Assembly: GCA_910577605.1 (NCBI GenBank)
Contig: CAJTON010000052.1
Coordinates: forward strand, 1 to 10,087
Direction: 5' to 3'
From: an uncultured Butyrivibrio sp.
GTDB lineage: Bacteria; Bacillota; Clostridia; Lachnospirales; Lachnospiraceae
DNA: 10,087 nt
Below the pieces are notes generated by a model. It did not search any database, was not told the origin of the DNA, and saw only the letters and a list, made by a program, of their open reading frames with translations. Positions 1 through 5,397 of the stretch are shown in pieces. The stretch's first letter is position 1. Each line of letters begins with the position of its first letter. A program made the position numbers and the translations under genes.

Positions 1-385
1 GAAGAAGCAGCGCGCCGCCGGCTATAAGGTACATGGGGCGCATGTGCAGTCCTTTTGATCTGCCGCGGCTTATGAAGCGCACGGTCTGACTGGTGTAGAA
101 AACAATGCCGAGGACGACAGCGTAGGCGATAAAAGGATGGTATATAAGACTTTGAAGTATATCTCCCCTAAAAAGAAGCAGAAACGCTCTTGTGCCTCCG
201 CAGCCGGGGCAGTATATTCCCGTCAGCGCGCGGAAAACGCAGAAGTCCGGGATAAGTCCCGCGCGGCTTGCTATGTACCAGCATAACGCAAAAAGCGGCA
301 TGAAAATAAGACCGATTATATACACAAATGCGTCGCTGTCTTTTTTTCTGAGCAGATCCGTAAAATAAAAATTGCGTTTCATCAT
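1..385 (-). CDS. DUF2752-family small membrane protein (C-terminus cut by window edge)
   Basis: A frame read on the minus strand from 385 stays open to the window edge, giving the first 128 residues. It has a hydrophobic stretch at about residues 20-40, then the motif CPGCGGTRA at about 59-67, then a second hydrophobic stretch at about 80-98 and the start of a third at about 119-128. The CPxCGxTR-type motif after a first membrane helix is the hallmark of DUF2752, a family of short multi-helix membrane proteins of unknown function. The two cysteines (59, 62) look like a metal or redox site, but that is inference. The start ATG at 385-383 overlaps the TGA of the upstream gene (ATGA). A second in-frame ATG follows at once, so either Met could be used. 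The overlap implies translational coupling. Family call is good; function unknown. Confidence 0.8.
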   Translation of the reverse strand, partial: MMKRNFYFTDLLRKKDSDAFVYIIGLIFMPLFALCWYIASRAGLIPDFCVFRALTGIYCPGCGGTRAFLLLFRGDILQSLIYHPFIAYAVVLGIVFYTSQTVRFISRGRSKGLHMRPMYLIAGGALLL

Positions 386-1017
386 TCGCAGTAGGAGCGT
401 ATTTCAGCAAGTTTCTGAAGTATCGGTTTCTTCATGATAGATTCAAGCTGTCCGGCGGCCTCTGTCAGAGCGTCTATTTTGTCCGGTTCATTGCGGCGTC
501 TGTATTCGTCTGCAAGCAGATAGAAGTTGCGGCTTACGTCCGATTTGATAGAGATCCCGTATTCAAGAACGGTCACGGCGTCGTCGTAACGCTCAAGCTC
601 GATAAGGCGCGCGCCCCATTTTGCAAGGATATTGACAAGTGTGATATAATTGTTATCGTATTCGGTCAGATCCGGCAGATTGGCGGCACCGTATTCCATT
701 TTCAGGTCGGTGTTGCTCAGTCCGTTCAGATTCAGAATACGCTTGCCGGAAAGTCTGCGGACAGTGTCCTGATATTCGCTTATCTCATCGTCTCCCGTGT
801 CGCTCATGGGAAGAGAATCGAGCGGGATATTAAGATAGTTGAGGAAGGTCAGGTCCTTGCGGCGCACGGTGTTAGCCTCAGCCTCCCTGTCCCAGAACTG
901 CTGCTTTGCGCGCTCCCGGCGTCTGTCGTCTTTTTTGCGGTGATAATATATTTCAAAGCAAAGGATCAATACGCAGAAAAAAATCGGCGGTCCTATCCGT
1001 CTTAAAAATTCATCCAT
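382..1017 (-). CDS. Membrane-anchored TPR-like protein, function unknown
   Basis: The product is 211 aa. Residues about 9-25 form one hydrophobic helix, followed by a strongly basic stretch (about 27-39), so the protein is probably anchored with its bulk in the cytoplasm. The middle (60-125) is polar and unrecognised, with the segment NLNGLSNTDLKMEYGAANLP. Residues about 130-205 are all helical, with a TPR-like spacing of small and aromatic residues (WGARLIELERYDDAVTVLE, then NFYLLADEYRRR), suggesting one to two degenerate tetratricopeptide repeats and a protein-binding role. A GAGGT SD lies 7-8 bases before the ATG. The gene is first in a two-gene unit with the DUF2752 gene, which it overlaps by four bases, so the two may form one membrane complex (inference). 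I do not recognise a characterised homologue. Confidence 0.85.
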   Translation of the reverse strand: MDEFLRRIGPPIFFCVLILCFEIYYHRKKDDRRRERAKQQFWDREAEANTVRRKDLTFLNYLNIPLDSLPMSDTGDDEISEYQDTVRRLSGKRILNLNGLSNTDLKMEYGAANLPDLTEYDNNYITLVNILAKWGARLIELERYDDAVTVLEYGISIKSDVSRNFYLLADEYRRRNEPDKIDALTEAAGQLESIMKKPILQKLAEIRSYCE

Positions 1018-1033
1018 AAATTTAACCTCATGC

Positions 1034-1050
1034 GGCGGTTCAAAGCCGCC
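1034..1050. repeat. Short hairpin between divergent genes
   Basis: GGCGGTT and AGCCGCC pair into a 7-bp stem (one G-U pair in the + strand RNA) around a 3-base loop, inside the 55-bp gap between the divergent genes starting at 1017 and 1073. No T-run follows on either strand, so it is not a typical intrinsic terminator. It would lie in the 5' leader of either gene, upstream of the SD. A role as a leader structure or operator is possible but unsupported. Confidence 0.4.
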
Positions 1051-1058
1051 ATGTAATG

Positions 1059-1065
1059 AAAGGAG
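1059..1065 (+). promoter_or_regulatory. Strong Shine-Dalgarno of the 33-aa peptide
   Basis: AAAGGAG sits 7 bases before the ATG at 1073, an ideal match and spacing. It is the main evidence that the very short reading frame downstream is translated. Confidence 0.7.
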
Positions 1066-1072
1066 TATTGTG

Positions 1073-1174
1073 ATGTTTCATAATAAAAAAAGCAGAAGAA
1101 TCGCAACCGTAGTTATCGCTGTTGTGCTGATAATAGCAATGGTGATCCCGATCGTGATCTCGGCTCTCAAATAA
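1073..1174 (+). CDS. 33-aa single-pass membrane peptide
   Basis: A short frame starts ATG at 1073 and ends TAA at 1172-1174. The product has a basic N-terminus (MFHNKKSRR) followed by about 23 hydrophobic residues rich in V, I, L and A. These include a central MVIP and end in ISALK, the plan of a one-helix membrane peptide with its N-terminus inside the cell. Small 'KK..RR + one helix ending near SAL' proteins are common in Firmicutes, and some fall in DUF4044-like families. The resemblance here is only of form and I cannot confirm membership. A signal peptide is unlikely because the chain ends with the helix. The gene diverges from the 211-aa gene and lies 86 bases before the long plus-strand operon, so it could be the operon's first gene or stand alone. 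The ideal SD, the amphipathic order of residues and the clean stop support it. Confidence 0.65.
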   Translation: MFHNKKSRRIATVVIAVVLIIAMVIPIVISALK

Positions 1175-1260
1175 AATATACAATTAATATCGGATAATAT
1201 CAATAAAAATCTGAAATATCTTAAAATCTCGGATAAAACGGTTGGAATCGTCAGGAGTTT
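1175..1260 (+). promoter_or_regulatory. AT-rich leader before the five-gene operon
   Basis: This 86-base gap is rich in A and T. It holds several -10-like hexamers, such as GATAAT at 1193-1198 and TAAAAT at 1222-1227, but neither has a good TTGACA-like partner 16-18 bases upstream. An 8-mer, TCGGATAA, occurs twice (1190-1197 and 1229-1236). The region is the natural place for the operon promoter if it is not read through from the 33-aa gene, and no terminator is visible between them. Exact promoter not assigned. Confidence 0.35.
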
Positions 1261-2238
1261 ATGTTAAAATATTCAAAAATCCAGGCAGCTCTGCGGGAGG
1301 CGTTTATGCAGGAGGGTAAAATTCCGGGCAACATTCTCAAAAGAAGCGTGATAAACCTTATAGGCCGCGGACCGCGTATCGGAGCAGACTGCGCTTGTAT
1401 GAACGCTTCGGGTACGCATGTGCTTTCCGCTATGGCGGCGGGCGTGTCTAAAAACGCTCTTTCGCCCGAACTGGCGGTGTACAAGGCCGCCAACAATATA
1501 TGGGCGGCGGGAGGAACGCTTTTGGGAATCGAAGCCGCTTTTATTCTTGATACCGCATATACGGAGCAGGAGCTTAAATCGCTTACCCGGAAAGTTATTT
1601 CCGCCTGCGAAAGATGCGGGACATACCTTGCGGGAGGGCATACCGAGGTTAGCGGCGCGGCGGCGAGAACCTGCGTGGCTGTGACGGCAGTGGGCTGCGG
1701 GGACAATGTAATGTCTCTTAAAAGTATAAGACCGGGCGATGAGATTGTCGTCACGAAATGGCTTGGGCTTGAGGAGACAGCGATGATACTTGCGGACGAC
1801 GTTTTTCGCGAAAGGCTTTTCGAGAGGTATGCGCCGCGGTATTTTGAAAGCATGGAAAGCTGCGCGGAATGGCTTACCGTAAAGGAAGAGGCGGAAATTG
1901 CTCTGGAATACGGAGTTTCGGCTATGCATGACGTGTCCGACGGAGGCATATACGGGGCGCTGTGGGATATGGCCGAGGGCGCCGGGCGCGGATTTGAAAT
2001 AGATTCGGGACTTATACCGTTTAAACAGGAAACAGTGGAGATCAGTACGTTTTTTGACATCGACGCTTACCGCATGAAGTCGTCGGGAAGTCTTATTATA
2101 GTATGTAAGGACGGAGAAACGCTTTCCGGACGGCTTGAGGAGGCGGGGATACCGTCAAGCGTCATAGGACGTTTTACAGACAACAACGATAAAATAATCC
2201 GTAATGAGGATGAAATAAGTTATCTTGGAAGAAAGTAG
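1261..2238 (+). CDS. AIR synthase (PurM)-superfamily protein, HypE-like
   Basis: The product is 325 aa and resembles the PurM/HypE/ThiL/SelD superfamily of ATP-using enzymes. The N-terminal domain (about 1-150) carries GADCACM at 41-47, in the place of the GDDA-type metal/ATP site, an alanine-rich helix with NNIWAAGGT at 78-86, and GGHTEV at 125-130. The C-terminal domain (about 155-320) has RPGDEIVVTKWLGLE and HDVSDGG at 223-229, equivalent to the DPTRGG/HDxSxGG signature, plus SSGSLII at 274-280. True HypE makes the thiocyanate/cyanide ligand precursor on a C-terminal cysteine. This protein ends in LGRK and has none, and no other hyp genes are nearby, so it is HypE-like in fold only and its substrate is unknown. 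AGGAG lies just 3 bases before the ATG, a short spacing that may lower translation. It is followed after 10 bases by an Lrp-like regulator. Confidence 0.85.
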   Translation: MLKYSKIQAALREAFMQEGKIPGNILKRSVINLIGRGPRIGADCACMNASGTHVLSAMAAGVSKNALSPELAVYKAANNIWAAGGTLLGIEAAFILDTAYTEQELKSLTRKVISACERCGTYLAGGHTEVSGAAARTCVAVTAVGCGDNVMSLKSIRPGDEIVVTKWLGLEETAMILADDVFRERLFERYAPRYFESMESCAEWLTVKEEAEIALEYGVSAMHDVSDGGIYGALWDMAEGAGRGFEIDSGLIPFKQETVEISTFFDIDAYRMKSSGSLIIVCKDGETLSGRLEEAGIPSSVIGRFTDNNDKIIRNEDEISYLGRK

Positions 2239-2248
2239 AGGACTATTT

Positions 2249-2734
2249 ATGAACAGAGAAGCGATATTGGATGTGCTTGAGAAAAACAGCAGGATAGACC
2301 TGGCGGACCTCGCGCTGATGCTCGGAGAGAGCGAGGCGGCGGTCGCGAACGAGGTCGCGGATATGGAAAGGGAGCATATCGTCTGCGGATATCACACTCT
2401 TATCAACTGGGATAAAACGAGCAGGGAGAAGGTCACGGCGCTGATAGAGGTCAAGGTGACGCCCCAGCGCGGCAACGGCTTCGATGCCATCGCCGAAAGA
2501 ATATATAATTACAACGAGGTTCACGCGCTTTATCTGATGTCGGGTAATTTTGACCTGACGGTGATAATCGAGGGAAAGACGATGAAGGACGTGGCGCTTT
2601 TTGTCGCCAACAAGCTTTCCTCGCTTGAGTCGGTGCTCAGCACCTCGACGCATTTTGTTCTCAAGAAATATAAGGATCACGGGACAGTTCTCGACGCTCC
2701 CCACAACGACGAAAGGATGTTAGTTTCACCATGA
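2249..2734 (+). CDS. Lrp/AsnC-family transcriptional regulator
   Basis: I chose the ATG at 2249 (161 aa) over an upstream in-frame TTG at 2225, because GAGG at 2238-2241 sits 7 bases before it and because MNREAILDVLEKNSR is the normal start of the family. Residues about 1-52 form the N-terminal winged helix-turn-helix, with the turn around DLADLALMLGESEAAV. Residues about 65-150 form the RAM/AsnC ligand domain, seen as VTALIEVKVTP, the 'EVHALYLMSGNFDLTVIIEG' strand-turn-strand and a helix before the final strand THFVLKKYKDHG. Such proteins bind an amino acid and assemble as octamers that control amino-acid genes. The gene overlaps the downstream aminotransferase by ATGA, so it is probably a local regulator of this operon (inference). 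Confidence 0.92.
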   Translation: MNREAILDVLEKNSRIDLADLALMLGESEAAVANEVADMEREHIVCGYHTLINWDKTSREKVTALIEVKVTPQRGNGFDAIAERIYNYNEVHALYLMSGNFDLTVIIEGKTMKDVALFVANKLSSLESVLSTSTHFVLKKYKDHGTVLDAPHNDERMLVSP

Positions 2735-3891
2735 GAAACCCTTTATCTGATAAAATAGTAACGATACAGCCTTCAGGAATACGGAAATTTTTTGATATAG
2801 TAAGCGAGATGAAGGACGCCATATCGCTTGGCGTAGGCGAACCGGATTTTGACACGCCGTGGAGAATAAGGGAGGAGGGGATATACTCCCTCGAAAAAGG
2901 AAGGACATATTATACAAGCAATTCGGGACTGAAAGAGCTGAGGGCGGAGATAAGCAATTATCTGAACAGACATTACGGTCTGTCATATGAGCCTGACGGT
3001 GAAATATTTGTGACTGTCGGAGGAAGCGAGGCGATAGACCTTGCGTTCAGGGCTATGCTGAATCCCGGCGACGAGGTCATAATACCGCAGCCGAGCTACG
3101 TTTCATATCTTCCGTGTGTGGTTTTGGCAGACGGAGTTCCGGTCATTGTTGATTTGCAGGAAGAAAACGAGTTCAAGCTGACGGCGCGGGAGCTTCTGGA
3201 CGCGATAACGCCTAAGACCAAGATCCTTGTGCTGCCGTTTCCCAACAATCCGACGGGGGCGGTGATGACGGGGCAGGAGCTTGAGGAGATAGCCCGTATC
3301 TGTATTGAAAAAGATATTTTTGTAGTTTCGGACGAGATATATTCGGAGCTTACATACTGCGGAAAACATTGTTCCATAGCTTCGATAGACGGGATGAAGG
3401 AGCGCACCGTGGTAATAAACGGTTTTTCCAAATCCCACGCAATGACGGGCTGGAGACTCGGATATGCCTGCGCACCGAAGCTGATACTGAGTCAGATGGT
3501 AAAAATACATCAGTTTGCGATAATGTGCGCGCCTACAAACAGCCAGTATGCTGCGGTAGAGGGACTTCGGGGATGTGACGACGAGGTCGCTAAAATGCGT
3601 TCGGAATATGACGGAAGGCGTAGATTTATGCTTGGCAGACTGCGCGAGATGGGGTTAAAATGCTTTGAGCCCTTCGGAGCGTTCTATATTTTCCCGAATA
3701 TAGCTCAGTTCGGGCTTACGTCGGACGAATTCGCGATGCGTTTTCTTGAGGAGCAGCGCGTGGCGGTCGTTCCGGGAACGGCGTTCGGGGCAAGCGGAGA
3801 GGGATTTTTAAGAATGTCTTACGCAAGTTCTCTTGAAAATCTTAAAACGGCTATGGAGAGACTGGAAATTTTTATTAACACGCTTAGATAA
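2731..3891 (+). CDS. PLP-dependent class I/II aminotransferase
   Basis: The product is 386 aa, full length for fold-type I aminotransferases. It carries GVGEPDFDTP at 34-43, YTSNSGLKELR at 61-71, the cofactor-stacking tyrosine in PQPSY (Tyr123), NNPTG at 172-176 with its Asn contacting the cofactor, SDEIY at 200-204 (Asp201 to the pyridine nitrogen), SKSHAMTGWRLGY with Schiff-base Lys234 and Arg242, and FLRMSY, whose Arg361 should grip the substrate carboxylate. All catalytic positions are present, so it should transfer amino groups between an amino acid and a 2-oxoacid in the cytosol. The best fit is the aspartate/aromatic/PatA-like subgroup; the exact substrate cannot be read from sequence. 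Its ATG overlaps the stop of the Lrp-like gene (ATGA), implying coupled translation and a shared amino-acid theme. It has no obvious SD of its own beyond AGGATG-like bases inside the regulator. Confidence 0.95.
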   Translation: MRNPLSDKIVTIQPSGIRKFFDIVSEMKDAISLGVGEPDFDTPWRIREEGIYSLEKGRTYYTSNSGLKELRAEISNYLNRHYGLSYEPDGEIFVTVGGSEAIDLAFRAMLNPGDEVIIPQPSYVSYLPCVVLADGVPVIVDLQEENEFKLTARELLDAITPKTKILVLPFPNNPTGAVMTGQELEEIARICIEKDIFVVSDEIYSELTYCGKHCSIASIDGMKERTVVINGFSKSHAMTGWRLGYACAPKLILSQMVKIHQFAIMCAPTNSQYAAVEGLRGCDDEVAKMRSEYDGRRRFMLGRLREMGLKCFEPFGAFYIFPNIAQFGLTSDEFAMRFLEEQRVAVVPGTAFGASGEGFLRMSYASSLENLKTAMERLEIFINTLR

Positions 3892-3893
3892 TC

Positions 3894-3900
3894 AAGGAGG
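3894..3900 (+). promoter_or_regulatory. Consensus Shine-Dalgarno before the CheX-like gene
   Basis: AAGGAGG matches the anti-SD fully and lies 8 bases before the ATG at 3909. It is the strongest ribosome site in the plus-strand operon, so the CheX-like protein may be made at a higher level than its neighbours (inference). Confidence 0.7.
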
Positions 3901-3908
3901 AAAAAGAT

Positions 3909-4382
3909 ATGGCACAGATGAACATTCAATACATTAATCCCTTTTTGGTGGCTGCGTCCAGCGTAATGCAGACTGCGTGCGGTATTAAGCTTACTGCGGG
4001 AACGCCGTATGTTAAGACGACGGCGTTTGACGATACCTCGATAGTAATTTGTCTTGGCGTTACGGGGCAGCTTGGGGGACAGGTGCTTCTTGCGTTTCAC
4101 AGGGATGTGGCGCTTGACGTTGCGTCCAAAATGTGCATGATGACGGTTACCGAGCTTGACGAGCTTTCAAAGAGCGCGCTCAGCGAGCTTGGAAATATGA
4201 TACTTGGAAACGCCGCCACGGTGCTTTCCACCAAAAACGTGATTATCGACATTACGCCGCCCGCGATAGTTCAGGGAAATTTCAAAATTGAGCGTATATA
4301 CGCTCAGAATATATGCATTCCCATGACTTATGACGGAGATAAGCTTGTGGAATTTGATATTTCCATTACGGAAGGCAAATAA
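3909..4382 (+). CDS. CheX-like (CheC/CheX/FliY phosphatase-domain) protein
   Basis: The product is 157 aa, the usual CheX length of about 150-160. The start reads NIQYINPFLVAASSVM, like the first helix of CheX. The helix SALSELGNMILGNA carries the family's (D/S)xxxExxN signature, with Ser89, Glu93 and Asn96. In CheX this Glu and Asn attack phospho-CheY, and both are present, so the phosphatase site looks intact. The protein is cytosolic. There is a single signature helix, as in CheX, whereas CheC usually has two. No chemotaxis or flagellar gene is in the window, so its substrate may be another response regulator. The OmpR-type regulator at 6819-7532 is near but on the other strand, and any link is speculation. 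The gene lies 17 bases after the aminotransferase and 1 base before trmL. Confidence 0.85.
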   Translation: MAQMNIQYINPFLVAASSVMQTACGIKLTAGTPYVKTTAFDDTSIVICLGVTGQLGGQVLLAFHRDVALDVASKMCMMTVTELDELSKSALSELGNMILGNAATVLSTKNVIIDITPPAIVQGNFKIERIYAQNICIPMTYDGDKLVEFDISITEGK

Positions 4383-4383
4383 G

Positions 4384-4881
4384 ATGCTGAACATTGTTTT
4401 ACTTGAGCCGGAGATGCCCGCAAATACCGGAAATATCGGGCGTACCTGCGTCGCCGCGGGTACAAGGCTCCATCTTATCGAGCCGATGGGTTTCCGTATA
4501 AACGACAAGATGCTTAAAAGAGCCGGACTGGATTACTGGGACAGGCTTGATGTGACTGTTTATGATGATTTCAATGATTTTATCAAAAGAAATCCAAAGG
4601 CTGTCATATATATGGCGACCACCAAGGCGGCGCGCTGTTATACCGACGTGCGCTACGAGGACGGCTGCTACATAATGTTCGGGAAAGAGAGCGCCGGGAT
4701 CCCCGAGAGCATTCTTAAAGAATATCAGGATACCGCGGTCAGGATTCCGATGTGGGGAGATATACGTTCGCTTAATCTGTCCAACGCGGCGGCGATAGTC
4801 CTCTATGAGGCGCTTCGCCAGAATGATTTTTTCGGACTGAAGATGTCCGGAGAGCCGCGAACATTCGAATGGAATAAATAA
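4384..4881 (+). CDS. trmL: tRNA (cytidine(34)/cmnm5-uridine(34)-2'-O)-methyltransferase TrmL
   Basis: The ATG at 4384 gives 165 aa, matching the roughly 155-170 of TrmL/YibK. GAAGG lies 8 bases upstream, and starting at MLNIVLLEPEMPANTGNIGR places the family's first strand at the N-terminus. An in-frame ATG at 4330 inside cheX would add 18 unrelated residues. SPOUT-fold motifs are present in order: NTGNIGR (14-20), FGKESAGIPE (99-108) and IPMWGDIRSLNLSNA (121-135). The last two build the knotted SAM pocket and dimer interface. TrmL methylates the 2'-O of the wobble nucleotide in leucine tRNAs, using S-adenosylmethionine, as a homodimer. It is the last gene of the run, 1 base after the CheX-like gene. 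It faces the XRE-type gene with only 10 bases between the two stops and no visible terminator hairpin there. Confidence 0.93.
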   Translation: MLNIVLLEPEMPANTGNIGRTCVAAGTRLHLIEPMGFRINDKMLKRAGLDYWDRLDVTVYDDFNDFIKRNPKAVIYMATTKAARCYTDVRYEDGCYIMFGKESAGIPESILKEYQDTAVRIPMWGDIRSLNLSNAAAIVLYEALRQNDFFGLKMSGEPRTFEWNK

Positions 4882-4891
4882 CGGTGCGGAC

Positions 4892-5266
4892 CTACTTGGA
4901 CTCTTCTTTGATACGGTTGTTGTATTCCTTCAGATGTATGTATTTCTTTATGACCTTTGTAATTTCTATAATAAAATCAAGATCCTCGTCGGACAAATCG
5001 TTGAAGACCTCCATAAGAGCGGTATTTGCGCTGGCGCGATAATCAATACAGCCGCAGAGAAGGTCGTCAGCGGATACCTTGAGCGTGTTTGCCAGCCCGA
5101 CGAGAGTGCTCACCGACGGACTGGAATTTCCTGTTTCAAGATTGCTTATATGCCGTTCGCCGACATCAATGCTCTGAGCCAGCTTTGAAATCGGTATTTT
5201 CCTGAATTTTCTCATTTCTCTCAGGTTATGCCCAAATATTCTTGCGTCAAATGAATCATTACTCAT
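4892..5266 (-). CDS. XRE-family helix-turn-helix regulator
   Basis: The product is 124 aa. Residues about 12-70 form a Cro/C1-type HTH: GHNLREMRKFRKIPISKLAQSI opens it, VGERHISNLETG is the recognition-helix region and PSVSTLVGLANTLKVSADDL closes it. The rest (about 85-118) is a short helical tail with LSDEDLDFIIEITKVIKKY, which may dimerise; no ligand or protease domain is present. It is likely a small DNA-binding repressor. A weak SD (GGTAGGA) lies close to the ATG. It stands alone, convergent with trmL, 131 bases downstream of the kinase gene on the same strand, with its own AT-rich upstream region. Autoregulation is usual for such proteins but is inferred here. Confidence 0.88.
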   Translation of the reverse strand: MSNDSFDARIFGHNLREMRKFRKIPISKLAQSIDVGERHISNLETGNSSPSVSTLVGLANTLKVSADDLLCGCIDYRASANTALMEVFNDLSDEDLDFIIEITKVIKKYIHLKEYNNRIKEESK

Positions 5267-5296
5267 ATCCTACCGCCTAAATAAATACTTTATCAT

Positions 5297-5330
5297 ATTA
5301 TAAATTGGTTATAATTATAATCACATGATT
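5297..5330 (-). promoter_or_regulatory. Putative promoter/operator of the XRE-type gene
   Basis: On the minus strand two perfect TATAAT hexamers occur, at 5319-5314 and 5302-5297. The second would start RNA about 24 bases before the ATG at 5266. Neither has a good -35, so this is a weak call. The inverted repeat AATCA-CA-TGATT (5319-5330) overlaps the upstream hexamer and is the kind of site a Cro/C1-type dimer binds, which would allow autoregulation. The remaining intergenic DNA (5331-5397) is AT-rich with nothing else clear and no terminator hairpin for the kinase gene. Confidence 0.35.
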
Positions 5331-5397
5331 TGCTAAAGGAATAGTAATTTATTAGATTGTAGACACTGAATTTTGGAAATAAATCTCATAAATCGGT

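Noticed and set aside
168..410. 80-codon minus-strand frame overlapping the DUF2752 gene
   Set aside because: The alternative frame from 385 encodes CPGCGGTRA and membrane helices and is coupled by ATGA to its upstream neighbour. The 80-codon frame has neither.
1034..1050. Hairpin as an intrinsic terminator
   Set aside because: No T-run follows on either strand, and it lies between gene starts rather than after gene ends.
1251..2060. Long open frame antisense to the AIR-synthase-like gene (269 codons, Ser/Ala-rich)
   Set aside because: It lies wholly opposite a gene with clear family motifs, has low-complexity composition typical of a shadow frame, and has no SD or recognisable domain.
1261..2238. 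Naming the gene hypE
   Set aside because: No C-terminal cysteine and no hydrogenase maturation neighbours; the similarity is at superfamily level only.
4879..4900. Bidirectional terminator between trmL and the XRE-type gene
   Set aside because: Only 10 bases separate the stops, and no stem longer than 3 bp with a T-run is visible.
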